Notes: generated by a model not told the origin, from the letters alone. A stretch of DNA of 49,849 nucleotides from Treponema sp. UBA4307 (GCA_002394685.1 DGUP01000073.1:1-49849); one strand, 5' to 3'; counted from the stretch's first letter, positions 39,001-47,545 are shown. Numbers and translations: made by a program.

Positions 39001-40172
39001 ATGCCAAATCAAATGTAAAGAGCCGCCGTCTTGAGCATCAGGGATATAAGGAAGAAGATCTCGAGGTTTATCATGTAAATGCTTATAGAATTTTCTCTCC
39101 AAGTCTTGCGGTAACAAGAGGAGCGTCTAATTCACATACACCAAATGTTTATCTGGCTTATTATGATGCAATTACGAACGAAATTCGCTTTAGAGCCGGT
39201 AATATAAGTAACGAAACAACCGTAGGCAATTTTGGACAGTTTGTTGATGAAGCAACTGACAGCAAAGTACAGTCTGCCTATAACTATTCTTATCTTTCTG
39301 TTTTGTCAGATGGAATATATGGTTCTCATGGTAAGGATGAGGCAAAACCTGGTAAATGTGTAGAAATTGGTGTAATTCCTGGAACAAATACGACTAATGT
39401 TTCTACAACAAAATATCTTGCAAATGATGCCGGTAAGGGTGTTTCTACAACTGATGTAGTTGTTGCAGTATGGTTCGATTCTGTGAATAAGAGTGTGTGG
39501 TACAGTTATAATACAAATCCGTTTGGAAAAGACTGTCTGTATAAGGCGGGGGAAGAAGATAAAAGCGATCCTATGATGAATTCAGCCTGGTCAACTCCTG
39601 TAGCAATTCTGGACGGAACTGCAGGCGGTTACTGTTCTCTCTTCGTAGATGCAAATAATGATGTTCATATTGCCGCTTACAGTACAGAGAATAGTGGTTC
39701 TGTAATTTACACATATTTGGATGGATATAATTATCTGGACAGCGGTGATCTTTCTTCTGTTCAGTGTATTGTTGACAGTAATGGATTAATAGGTAAGTAT
39801 ATAAGTATAGATGTAGCATTGAATAGTGCTGAATCTAAAAAGCCTGTTCCATATATTGGATATTACAGCAACGATGCAAGTGCTCCAAAAGTAGCTTATC
39901 TGGTGGATGTAAACAATCTTCTTGCAGGAGGTGCAGACGAAGAAGGTATGTTTACACGTAAATGGGAGTGCTATGCAATTCCAACACAGAGCGAAGTAAT
40001 GCGGGACAAAATTTGTGTTGCGGTTAATAAAAACGGTGGTGTAATTACAAATACTCAGAGTGGTACTAATTCTGCCAGCAATGTTTACGCAAACGGAACC
40101 ATAAATCCTGTTCTAGGATATGGTGTTAATAACGGCACCCGCGGCTATATGGAAATCGCCCAGCAAAAATAA
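33021..40172 (+). CDS. Giant modular lipoprotein 3, paralogue, in operon with lipoprotein 2
   Basis: A 2383-residue lipoprotein with lipobox FSAC (Cys20) followed by TVGLGPAVDTTPPVVTITSP. A strong ribosome binding site (AAGGAGG) lies between the previous stop and ATG 33021. Of the four it is closest to lipoprotein 2 by eye: KALFYFRRVVDGVTTIELPL, YKYIRAGGLAYIAGSYHII, NDDGDGIYEY, a textbook EF-hand loop DINEDGTIENSE (37053-37088), YQMDVVPYITSLTT, TIG-like IIVNGFNLKDGAEVTMQG, then YNLQPNNINNKYLTDDIKLA and the propeller-like end (PNVYLAYYDAITNEIRFRAG, DVVVAVWFDSVNKSVWYSYN, NDVHIAAYSTENSGSVIYTY). The loop corresponding to 28331 of paralogue 2 is altered here by an insertion (DSTANDGHDF). Probably at the cell envelope, exposed side unknown. 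A palindrome lies in the gap that follows. Confidence 0.82.
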   Translation: MKKLNTLTYTILTLLTFSACTVGLGPAVDTTPPVVTITSPASNEALSSANGESETGFVNFEGTFQDDKAIKSINLTIYSRDKASAEKTKVGETVKLTFDNSISPNVANSGSITSNSNKKEGIWTYKLDTTSLPDGSYTLVATGYDGAYTSSEAERNFDVDNTAPLCLLTKPTGTNIESPYRYGSALVLNGEIGDAHDIESISLQFYTTDGNLITFSGLLDEEGNVLEDTDILTYKDIEVAGGTSITIAYDNDGSSYNDRNLNTIYNTLYSSAAPDEKGNVPFYMYVQIKDEAGNESKGTWLKEEVSKELESKSISESVNVSKLYSVLDGSYDGAYESGYLSVLNSTKTGLENDSLSFAEKKLYALSVNKSINPSYTFGSVFIVDDSTADSEWQPVNNQGTMTITVEAGLNGAGVIPDSISIYIWSTEDSNGDGYLEKVSGSALKTITKNQIYNGTQSIAGMSTTVSSATYSFTLPDLPTGYYFISAQGYDEAEESFAQNTSFGFHVDQDAVVPVINSVAAYIDSNELSESAMKSNAQNNAEVLSASQTVGGTEKQQMVLKVAADASSGSLSVTAKLADKSWNLALKNGFYYSDVIDFSSITTGTYSLVIIASVTANETTTTVSTQKTFYINNSGPIVNISSPEKGDTTNHTSEISFIGSSYSTYSTPEKIDYLVINNTIKNESAYSSGNDVQKKALFKKYAANNLNEGSASSWKFTLTPFDNTNASSYSSITHTDEGVYTLPVWFLAADDLGNETLISDYTIFYDPNADRPVAVMVYPTDGSSVSGSIRVSGTASDNYSVSAVYFQIDSTANDGHDFGSADAESLAALTDESGNPIFDIVYEEDLPAGGDYSAIQGGETWWGIKASGVKSASTTGWYYTINAKEELKELTDAIIAGGSNYRFKIRAASLDNNNTLGLWSDYVTMEIDPNAPQVSVDGVYQYTDTTFETATASKTYTNGMSLKGDWYLTLTTYDNNGIYAGEMYYYMADSLSGLSTAAKSTVTYKEAYENGDYRGYKVYIPLETGNANTEGTRYIRFYTSDNESDGEDINHTQIYKDYVFDYDNNAPEQQSNSSSYLADVSGTDDNIYPLQREKLKVSNSVISFRGYVNDGGSGFDKALFYFRRVVDGVTTIELPLPEASGSGYASDSAAAVVYTVSNSKVSISNGGAVSSLVSKDSDSGLYGVTLTGAARGTETFTHSAVSEYKYIRAGGLAYIAGSYHIIASVNGDVVTFTDEVNSSAAGSDSAFFPVALVAGNSLNEVSYWSGGLYYISNDDGDGIYEYSAEGNQTGIWKWQVSVFGAELDDGPVYIDTMIMDKAENCSAVKTTAVMLANHTPRISKVYVGVDINEDGTIENSELGTSVIGGTTQVPYYIVTSNSAAQNVVTLSSTNLKMTGDLALAIEMLGDQAYGGYGAGNGTLYYNAALSQTALTKPSVSSNMSAFGSNSNLVFSNEGVESLNKIYFMKDSVSSEDGDYYINISIADSTPGIALGAADVSETKPKSGITYYSTYGSQATAVNIPVNVDLIDEVTPVSVINPVYWNSAEDNSIYENNVQNGHIEIPSDLPSTYFASNKTGIYDLDPKVSGKISLSGTVFDDHTLDSIWICIDDKTPTGYLTSATNAGYGSNGKVTYKIDGKNYTFYQMAHYTSSGWVNAAATIDANGLAFTVDASDENSYFGQSGHKVVWKLDFDTSTIASVAKADIKIRLLTVDHSGNENSFVINTDSGDGTYNLPYYQMDVVPYITSLTTSLSSKNKKNPSVNGRSALGAYPVYYHTSKTDGSSALEEIIVNGFNLKDGAEVTMQGSGENSPSASLSGGKFTLSAEATSGEINLSVNGISNLNNINNNFATGSYEGTIDDSSDYEDKVEYAYNLQPNNINNKYLTDDIKLAVIQINSQAATGTEGPIENPRMRISPNGGKLGFSFASGNGKFYMPKNSETSFTYWGKDNDKYNAVEFIYDESGYTYGVAAGRDTGASGGTASKFRYHAGRWGVSTGGDAKSNVKSRRLEHQGYKEEDLEVYHVNAYRIFSPSLAVTRGASNSHTPNVYLAYYDAITNEIRFRAGNISNETTVGNFGQFVDEATDSKVQSAYNYSYLSVLSDGIYGSHGKDEAKPGKCVEIGVIPGTNTTNVSTTKYLANDAGKGVSTTDVVVAVWFDSVNKSVWYSYNTNPFGKDCLYKAGEEDKSDPMMNSAWSTPVAILDGTAGGYCSLFVDANNDVHIAAYSTENSGSVIYTYLDGYNYLDSGDLSSVQCIVDSNGLIGKYISIDVALNSAESKKPVPYIGYYSNDASAPKVAYLVDVNNLLAGGADEEGMFTRKWECYAIPTQSEVMRDKICVAVNKNGGVITNTQSGTNSASNVYANGTINPVLGYGVNNGTRGYMEIAQQK

Positions 40173-40259
40173 AAATGTAAAACAATAACTAAAAAAGTTG
40201 GCTATACAAAAATAGAGGAAAATTTATAACAGAGTTTAAAGTAGAGTTTTTGGAGATTA

Positions 40260-40296
40260 TGTGCAACAATATAGGTAGTAAAAAAAATGTTGCACA
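40260..40296. promoter_or_regulatory. Palindrome in the gap before giant lipoprotein 4
   Basis: Perfect 9-bp arms TGTGCAACA (40260-40268) and TGTTGCACA (40288-40296), extended by one inner T-A pair, with a 17-nt A-rich centre. No T-run follows, so it is a poor terminator. It sits 22 nt before the start codon and ends just before the ribosome binding site, so it could be an operator or an mRNA hairpin that controls translation. Confidence 0.45.
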
Positions 40297-40317
40297 AAAT
40301 ATTACAAGGAGAGCCCT

Positions 40318-43300
40318 ATGAAAAGACTTTCTGCTATTTTTATCGGGATGCTGACTGTATCCCTGTTATTTCTCTCTGGATGTAAAGTTGGTTTGGGAAC
40401 TGCTGTAGATACAGTTCCTCCGGTTATTACAATTGTTACTCCGTCAACAAATAGTGCCAATGGTGGAGAAGGCGTAATCGTTACTGGAAGATATAAGGAT
40501 GATCAGGGAATTCAGTCTGTCAGTCTTATGCTTTATGTTCGTGATTCAACATCATTAGATAAAGTTGCTGCGGAAGGATGGACAGAAACAAGAAAGATTT
40601 CTGTATCAAGTGACAGAAGTGCTGCTAATTCCATTCATCCTGATGAAAACAATCCGTCTAACGGAAGCTGGGAATATACTCTGGATACTACAAATCTTCC
40701 TGATGGTTCCTACACTTTAGTTGCAACAGCTTTTGATGGAAGTTACACCTCAAGCGAGGTTGAAAAAAACTTTGACGTAGACAACACTTCTCCTGTATTG
40801 ATTCTCACTCAGCCTAATTCAACTGATATTAACGACCCGTTTGCAAGCGGTTCAACAGTTGTTATTACCGGTGAAATTGGTGATGACCACAGTATCAGTT
40901 ATGTTGAAGTAGAAATCTACAAATACGATGCAGCTACAGGAACTGCCGAAGAAACACCTATGTCTTTCGATTTAGTTGATAAAGAGGGCAATCCTTTTAC
41001 AACAGACAAGCTTGTGTACGAAAATGTAAATATTTCAGGTGGTACAACAATTACCCTGGCAGCCCTTAACGAAAATGCTACAACTGTTCCGGAACAGAAT
41101 TTAAACAGAATTTATAATAAGCTTTACGAAGGTGTTGAAACAAAGCCTGACGGAAGTTATCAGCCTGCATATTTTTACGCAGGTATCTACGCAATGGATT
41201 CTGCAGGAAACCGTTCTTACTGTTCATGGATAAAAGATATTATTCTTAGAAAACTTAATGACTATCCTGATATTGAATTATCTAACATTGAAGTAACCAC
41301 TCTTAAGCAGGTTGTTAACGGCAGCTACACTGGTCAGAACAAACAGGCCTATGAAACTGTTATGGACACATACAAGATGGGTCTCTACGGCTGTGATTTA
41401 AATTCTGAAGGAGTTGAAGTTCCACGTGCATTTGAAGATAGAAATCTTTATGCCTTCAGCATTAACCGTGATATTAACCCTCGTTATAATTTTGGTGATT
41501 ATATTGCTGAAGAAGGCAAGTGGGTACAGAGTACATCTCAGAGTGTAATTCCTTTCAACCTTGAAGCAGGTTTGAATCAGGATGGAATAAAACCAAGTGA
41601 TGTTAGAATCTGGCTGCATAAAGCTAAACTTGATTCTGAAGGAAATCCAACAACACAAATGGATGACAGCGAAGGAGCCTTTGTTCAGGAACTCACTCAA
41701 TATACCACACAGAATGAAAAGCAGATCAGTACAATTAACAGCCTGGTAACAACAGGAAACTACTCAATTCAGCTGCCTGCACAGTTTAGCGACGGAAGCA
41801 GATTGACTGATGGTTATTATATTTTGACAGCATCTGGAACTGATACAAAAAACAATAAACTCCTTTCAAGAGCTGTTTACGGTTTTGCAATCAGTGCAAC
41901 TGCTGTCTTCCCTACAATCGAAAGCGTAGAACTGGCTACTTCAAGTTCGGATTCTGTAAGCAGCCTTTCTACATTTGATGAAATTGATTCAGATACTGTG
42001 CTCGGTGGTACTAATAAACGTTATGGAAGAGTTAAAGTTGTAGCAAATACAAATACTGGAGAAGGTCTTGAAGAACTCTCAATCAGCATGAGGCTTATTA
42101 CTAATTACGAAACAAAGAATGTAACAGTAACAAGAAATGGAAATACAACTACCTTCTATTCTGATGTATTTGATGTAAGTAATATGACCACTGCAAATGC
42201 TACACTTCAGATTATTGCCACAAAGGGAGATAACAGTATTAAGTCAACAAGTACTGTTTATATCGTTAACAGTGGACCAACAATCACTTTCTCAAAGCCA
42301 AGCAGAAACGCAACTGAAACATATACAAGTAAAGTCAGTCTGTTGGGAGCTTCTTATACAAGTCATGCCGAAGTAGTGAACATTCAGTATAAGATTCTTG
42401 ATAACAGTCTGGTAACAGACTATAACAATCTTTCAAGTTCAGATGCATCTACAAAAGCTGCCGCTCAGGAAGCATTAATTCAGGCTGTTTTGAATATGGA
42501 TCCTGCAAAACTTTCTGACGAAACAGAAAAGACTGCTCACGAAAATCTTGGAACAGTTGGTTCATGGAATTTTGAAGTAACTCCATTTACAACAAGCAGT
42601 GAGGATAATTTTTCACAAATTTCTCACACAAGTGACAAAATTTATACTCTGCCAATTCTCTTTGTAGCTACAGACTCTCTGGGTAACAAGACTTTGGTTA
42701 GCGATTATACAATTAAGTATGATCCATATGCCAACCGTCCAACGACAAAAATTGTTTATCCTTCAAACTTTGATGAAGACGGAAATGCAACCGTAAAGAA
42801 ACTCACTGGTACAATCCGTATTAGTGGTAGTGCAGTTGATAACTCAGGCGTAGACCATGTAATTTTCCAGATTGATGTTAACAATGACGGACTCTTTAAT
42901 CAGACTGACGTTAACTATCTGTCTCAAATGGAAAATGAAGGCCAACCAATTTATACAATAAAGGATTCCTCTGATTATGCAGGCTATGACTTACACGCCG
43001 CCGATTCATCTGGAGAAAATACTTTCTGGGGAATTGAAGCCAGTGGATCTGTAAGCTGGTATACATCAGTGAACTCAAATGGTGAACTGGCAGAAATCGG
43101 TAAAACTGTACAGAATGTAACAGAACAGAATGCCAGATTCCAGATTCGTGCCGCTGCCTTTGATGACGAAGATATTCTTGGACGCTGGAGTGACGTGGTA
43201 ACCTTTGAAATTGACCCTAATGCTCCGGAAGTAGAAATCCTTAGAATTTGTCAGTATTCAGATGAAGACCTGACAGTTGTTCAGGCTGAAAAGGCTTATA

Positions 43301-46300
43301 CAGAAGGAGAGATTACTTCTGTTAAGGGCCAGTGGTATATGGAAGTTCAGGCAACAGATAACGATGGAATTGAAAGTATCTACTACAAGGAATCTAGTGG
43401 AGATAAAGCTACTTCTGCATTGAATGGACTTCAGAATGTTGTAAAGAAGTCACTGGACAGCAAATATGTTGATCGTTCAGCAGATGGAAAAACTGTTACT
43501 GCAAAGATTCCTCTTGGAACAGCAACTGGTGAAGGTTACAAATACATTCAGTTTATTGCAACGGATACTTCAGAAGCTCATCTTGAAAATACTAAGGACG
43601 CTGGCTTCAGATATGATAACAAAGCCCCTGTTCAGATGGATAAAATTTCTAAAAAAATTCTTTATGATTTAAGTGGTAATGACAGTTCAAATCTTATTGC
43701 TCTTGAAAATCAGATACTGAGAACAAGCAATAATGTTGTGGGATTCAGAGGCTACGTACAGGATACTGGAACTGGTTTTGCCAGAGCCCTTTTCTACTTC
43801 CGCCGTACTGATTCAAATGACGTAACAACTTCAATTGAACTTCCAGTTCCTGTGGATGAAGGAAATAATCTGTACTCATCAAGCAGGGATGCAAAAGTCG
43901 TTTATCAGATTTCTTCAACAGAAATTTCTCTGGCAAAGGGTTCAACTGGAAATGGAAAAGTTTACTGTGATGAAGATACAGGTCTCTATGGAGTTAAGCT
44001 TAAGGGTATAACCAGAAGCAATACTACAACTTTGAACCATTCAGCAGTATCTGATTACAAGCATATTCGTGCAGGTGCAGTGCTCTATATTGGAGGTGCA
44101 TATCACACAATCAGTTCTGTTTCAGGAGACACAATCTATTTAGCAGAAGAAGTTGGAACAAACTTTACGGAAGCCTTCTTCCCTGCAGCATTTGTAGTTG
44201 ATAATTCATCTGAATCTATCCTTAAGGATTCTCTGGGAGCATCTTACGTGGCTCTTGATGATGGAGACGGATTCAATGAAACATGGGGAATGCTTTCAGA
44301 TACAAGCTGGAAGTGGGAAGCTAAAGTATTTGCCGACGAACTTGATGACGGCCCAATCTATATTGATACTCTGGTTATGGATCAGGCAGATAACTGTTCT
44401 TCTGTTCAGACAACAAAGGTCATGCTTGCAAACCATACACCTCGTATTTCTAAGGTTTACCTTGGTGTAGATATTGGCGGTACCTCAGGAAAGATTGATG
44501 CCAACGAATATGGAACATCTACGGTTAACGGCGAATCAGTAAACTATTATCCTGTAATCAATGGTGCTATTCTCCAGGATACATATTCAATCAGCTCTAC
44601 AAATGTAAAGATGACAGGTGATATGTATGTTGGTCTTGAAATGCTGGGTACAGGTTCTGACGATCTTACTGACAGTGAAGAAGGATATGGAAGCGGTAAT
44701 GGAACTCTCTATTATGCAGCAGGTATTACGGAAGCAAAACTTACTTCGCCGGATTTAGCAAGTCTTTCTACCAGCAATACTTTTGGTAATACAAACAACT
44801 TTGCAGACTCTTCTATGGCTTACCTTAAGCAGTTAAAGTTTGAGGCTGATACTTACAAGACAAAGCTTACAACAGATGACAAGTCTTACTACATCAACAT
44901 TACAATATGTGATTCAACACCGGGTATTGCACTGGGAACAAGTTCTGTAGTTGATTCAAGTGCTTCTACTGCACAAACTACTTATTACAGCACATTCGGC
45001 TCTCAGGCTGTTGCCCTTAACATTCCTGTTTATGTGGACCTTAAGGACGAACAGGTTCCGATGAGCGTAATTGATGATTTGTACTGGAATAGCAGTGCAG
45101 ACAATTCTCTCTATGAAAATGATAAGGCAAACGGACACATTGAACTTTCGGCTGATTTACCATCTGGAATCTTTGCGGCAGGCAATGGTGTATATGACCT
45201 GGATCCAAAGGTTTCAGGAAAAATAACACTTAAGGGCCACGCATATGATGATCAGAAACTGAAATCTCTCTGGCTCTACATTGATAAGAAAAATACTTCA
45301 AGTTATCCATATGCAAGTTCAACAACAATTACAGCCGATGGAAAGACTTTCTATCAGCTTGCAACTTACAATGGCAGTACATGGACAGTAATACCTGGCA
45401 GTCTGGAAACAAACGGCTACAAGTTTACTCTGGATACAAGTACAGATGCATACTTTGGTCAGCAGGGACACAAAGTATCATTTACACTGGATTTTGATTC
45501 AAGTACTGTTAATAATGTTGCTGCAAAAGATGTTGTTGTAAGTCTTCTTACAGTAGATATAGCGGATAACGTATGTTCACTTGCTGATATTTATACTGCT
45601 GAAGATGCAGATGATACTAATATGAATAATCCTCTCCTGCAGATGGATGTTGTTCCGTATATTACAGGAATTACCACTTCAATACGTAAAAAAAGTGGTC
45701 TGAAAAACTCAAATATTCGTTCTGCAAGTGGTAAATACAGCATTATGTATGCTGCGAATAACTCTGCATCAACTTATGCTGCTAACTTTATCACTGTAAG
45801 CGGATTTAACTTGAATCCGGCAGCAGTACGTATTGTTTCCAGCGAGACTGCAAAGACTTCCAGCATAGATCAGTCAAGCGGTATATCAGTTAATTACGGA
45901 ACTGTTGCGAGTGATTACACAAGCTTTGTAGCCAGCAATGTGATTTCAAAGAGTGGTTATCTTGAGGTCTTTGTTAAGAATGGTGATGACTATATCCGTA
46001 GCTTGAACAATATTAACAATGATGATGCGTACGGAAGTGCTAAAAATTCAAGCGGTGTACAGCTTACTAAGGATAATGCTGATGTAAGTGATTTTGCCAG
46101 CGCATACAACCGTGAAGCTGATTACAATAAAACAAAAAATACACAGCTTACTGATGATAGATATCTCATTATGTGGAATATGCATAAAACAAATACAAAG
46201 AATGGTTATTATCCTGTAATGTTGATGGATGGTGATGATCCTGTATTTGGTTTTGTTGATTCAAATGGATGGAAACAAACAACGATATCTTATGGATTTG

Positions 46301-47529
46301 CAGACAATATGATGCCTCAGCAGAAAAAATTTGATGGAACTACTGGAAATTATATGTCTGGAGATTATTTAATCGGTGGGCTGACATTTGATCAAATGGC
46401 TATGGCTAAGGATGATGCTGGAAAATATATTTATGGATATGTGTATAATTATGCCAACGCATCTATGGGCGTTGTATATGATAAATATGCCTCAACATAT
46501 ACGGATAGATCTGGTTGGGCATATCCTGGAACAAAATACCAGGATCAAACTATTGTACAGGCTTCAGCTACTGGTAATAATGCATTAACACTTGATGGTA
46601 TGAATGTTGGAAAAGTATTGCTTGACAGGTATCAAAATCTTAAATTGATTGCTAAGGGAAATTCCACAAAAACAACGAATGCAACTGTATATATGTCGTA
46701 TTACGATGATAATTATGGAAATATTATTTTTAGAAACTTTAAGATAGGTACCAATAATACGCTTGGTTATTCAATGTCTACGGGTGTTTACACAAATCAA
46801 AAAGAAACTACTTCTTATTCAAGTTCAGCAACTGGAAGAAATAATGTAGTAGAGTCTTATGGTTCCAAATACTATGATTTTGGTATAACCAGTGATAATG
46901 TTGCAGTATTTGTTTATTATGATTTTTCTGAAGGTCGATTAAGACTTAAGTATTCAGCAACTGCAACAACTGCTAACAGTAATTCTAAGGCTGTAACTGG
47001 AGTTCCTGGAACTGCGGTTAATTTCAGTGAAAATACTAATATAGTTTTACCAGATTATGTTGGTCAGTATGTTTCAATGTGTATTGATAGCAACAATCAT
47101 ATTCATATTGCTGCTTTTGATGCAAATGACAGTGATTTGAGATATATTTATCTTGATTCATTTAATTCAACTTCTTATACCGAATTGATTGTTGATTCAG
47201 CTGGTTCTGTTGGAAACTGGACAAGTATAAAAATCAACAATGAAAATAAACCTGTTATTGCATACTACAATGCGACAGAAACTGGTGGCCATGATGCTAT
47301 TAAACTTGCAATTTCAAATAATGTTGTAGGTAGTGTAACTGCAGGTGTAGATTCTTCAACTGGTTATACCGCAACAGGTTGGGAATATATGACAATTCCA
47401 TCTATTGATCCAGCTCAGGGTGGCAGCCAGAAGTTCCAGCAAGTTTGTCTTGACTTTGATAGTTCAGGAAATCCTGTTGTTGGTTACCTTGCAACCAACC
47501 TTGAATTCGGTAAACAGTTGTCTGAATAA
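40318..47529 (+). CDS. Giant modular lipoprotein 4, paralogue
   Basis: A 2403-residue lipoprotein with lipobox LSGC (Cys22) followed by KVGLGTAVDTVPPVITIVTP. AAGGAG lies 6-7 nt before ATG 40318. The shared landmarks recur: EF-hand-like DVNNDGLFNQTD (42874), FDDEDILGRWSD, RALFYFRRTD, YKHIRAGAVLYIGGAYHTI, LDDGDGFNET, ANHTPRISKVYLGVDIGGTS (44470, loop degenerate), YDDQKLKSLWLYID, LQMDVVPYITGITT and TIG-like ITVSGFNLNPAAVRIVSS. From about residue 1945 (DDRYLIMWNM) to about 2350 the propeller-like domain diverges from the others, and its DNA is more AT-rich with mostly T-ending codons; codon use returns towards that of the body near 47380. Tandem terminators follow. Function unknown. Confidence 0.82.
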   Translation: MKRLSAIFIGMLTVSLLFLSGCKVGLGTAVDTVPPVITIVTPSTNSANGGEGVIVTGRYKDDQGIQSVSLMLYVRDSTSLDKVAAEGWTETRKISVSSDRSAANSIHPDENNPSNGSWEYTLDTTNLPDGSYTLVATAFDGSYTSSEVEKNFDVDNTSPVLILTQPNSTDINDPFASGSTVVITGEIGDDHSISYVEVEIYKYDAATGTAEETPMSFDLVDKEGNPFTTDKLVYENVNISGGTTITLAALNENATTVPEQNLNRIYNKLYEGVETKPDGSYQPAYFYAGIYAMDSAGNRSYCSWIKDIILRKLNDYPDIELSNIEVTTLKQVVNGSYTGQNKQAYETVMDTYKMGLYGCDLNSEGVEVPRAFEDRNLYAFSINRDINPRYNFGDYIAEEGKWVQSTSQSVIPFNLEAGLNQDGIKPSDVRIWLHKAKLDSEGNPTTQMDDSEGAFVQELTQYTTQNEKQISTINSLVTTGNYSIQLPAQFSDGSRLTDGYYILTASGTDTKNNKLLSRAVYGFAISATAVFPTIESVELATSSSDSVSSLSTFDEIDSDTVLGGTNKRYGRVKVVANTNTGEGLEELSISMRLITNYETKNVTVTRNGNTTTFYSDVFDVSNMTTANATLQIIATKGDNSIKSTSTVYIVNSGPTITFSKPSRNATETYTSKVSLLGASYTSHAEVVNIQYKILDNSLVTDYNNLSSSDASTKAAAQEALIQAVLNMDPAKLSDETEKTAHENLGTVGSWNFEVTPFTTSSEDNFSQISHTSDKIYTLPILFVATDSLGNKTLVSDYTIKYDPYANRPTTKIVYPSNFDEDGNATVKKLTGTIRISGSAVDNSGVDHVIFQIDVNNDGLFNQTDVNYLSQMENEGQPIYTIKDSSDYAGYDLHAADSSGENTFWGIEASGSVSWYTSVNSNGELAEIGKTVQNVTEQNARFQIRAAAFDDEDILGRWSDVVTFEIDPNAPEVEILRICQYSDEDLTVVQAEKAYTEGEITSVKGQWYMEVQATDNDGIESIYYKESSGDKATSALNGLQNVVKKSLDSKYVDRSADGKTVTAKIPLGTATGEGYKYIQFIATDTSEAHLENTKDAGFRYDNKAPVQMDKISKKILYDLSGNDSSNLIALENQILRTSNNVVGFRGYVQDTGTGFARALFYFRRTDSNDVTTSIELPVPVDEGNNLYSSSRDAKVVYQISSTEISLAKGSTGNGKVYCDEDTGLYGVKLKGITRSNTTTLNHSAVSDYKHIRAGAVLYIGGAYHTISSVSGDTIYLAEEVGTNFTEAFFPAAFVVDNSSESILKDSLGASYVALDDGDGFNETWGMLSDTSWKWEAKVFADELDDGPIYIDTLVMDQADNCSSVQTTKVMLANHTPRISKVYLGVDIGGTSGKIDANEYGTSTVNGESVNYYPVINGAILQDTYSISSTNVKMTGDMYVGLEMLGTGSDDLTDSEEGYGSGNGTLYYAAGITEAKLTSPDLASLSTSNTFGNTNNFADSSMAYLKQLKFEADTYKTKLTTDDKSYYINITICDSTPGIALGTSSVVDSSASTAQTTYYSTFGSQAVALNIPVYVDLKDEQVPMSVIDDLYWNSSADNSLYENDKANGHIELSADLPSGIFAAGNGVYDLDPKVSGKITLKGHAYDDQKLKSLWLYIDKKNTSSYPYASSTTITADGKTFYQLATYNGSTWTVIPGSLETNGYKFTLDTSTDAYFGQQGHKVSFTLDFDSSTVNNVAAKDVVVSLLTVDIADNVCSLADIYTAEDADDTNMNNPLLQMDVVPYITGITTSIRKKSGLKNSNIRSASGKYSIMYAANNSASTYAANFITVSGFNLNPAAVRIVSSETAKTSSIDQSSGISVNYGTVASDYTSFVASNVISKSGYLEVFVKNGDDYIRSLNNINNDDAYGSAKNSSGVQLTKDNADVSDFASAYNREADYNKTKNTQLTDDRYLIMWNMHKTNTKNGYYPVMLMDGDDPVFGFVDSNGWKQTTISYGFADNMMPQQKKFDGTTGNYMSGDYLIGGLTFDQMAMAKDDAGKYIYGYVYNYANASMGVVYDKYASTYTDRSGWAYPGTKYQDQTIVQASATGNNALTLDGMNVGKVLLDRYQNLKLIAKGNSTKTTNATVYMSYYDDNYGNIIFRNFKIGTNNTLGYSMSTGVYTNQKETTSYSSSATGRNNVVESYGSKYYDFGITSDNVAVFVYYDFSEGRLRLKYSATATTANSNSKAVTGVPGTAVNFSENTNIVLPDYVGQYVSMCIDSNNHIHIAAFDANDSDLRYIYLDSFNSTSYTELIVDSAGSVGNWTSIKINNENKPVIAYYNATETGGHDAIKLAISNNVVGSVTAGVDSSTGYTATGWEYMTIPSIDPAQGGSQKFQQVCLDFDSSGNPVVGYLATNLEFGKQLSE

Positions 47530-47545
47530 GAAAAGTTAATTTAAT

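Noticed and set aside
11719..47529. CRISPR-like or tandem DNA repeats within the giant genes
   Set aside because: The repetition is at protein level and strongly diverged; I saw no near-identical DNA units with regular spacing.
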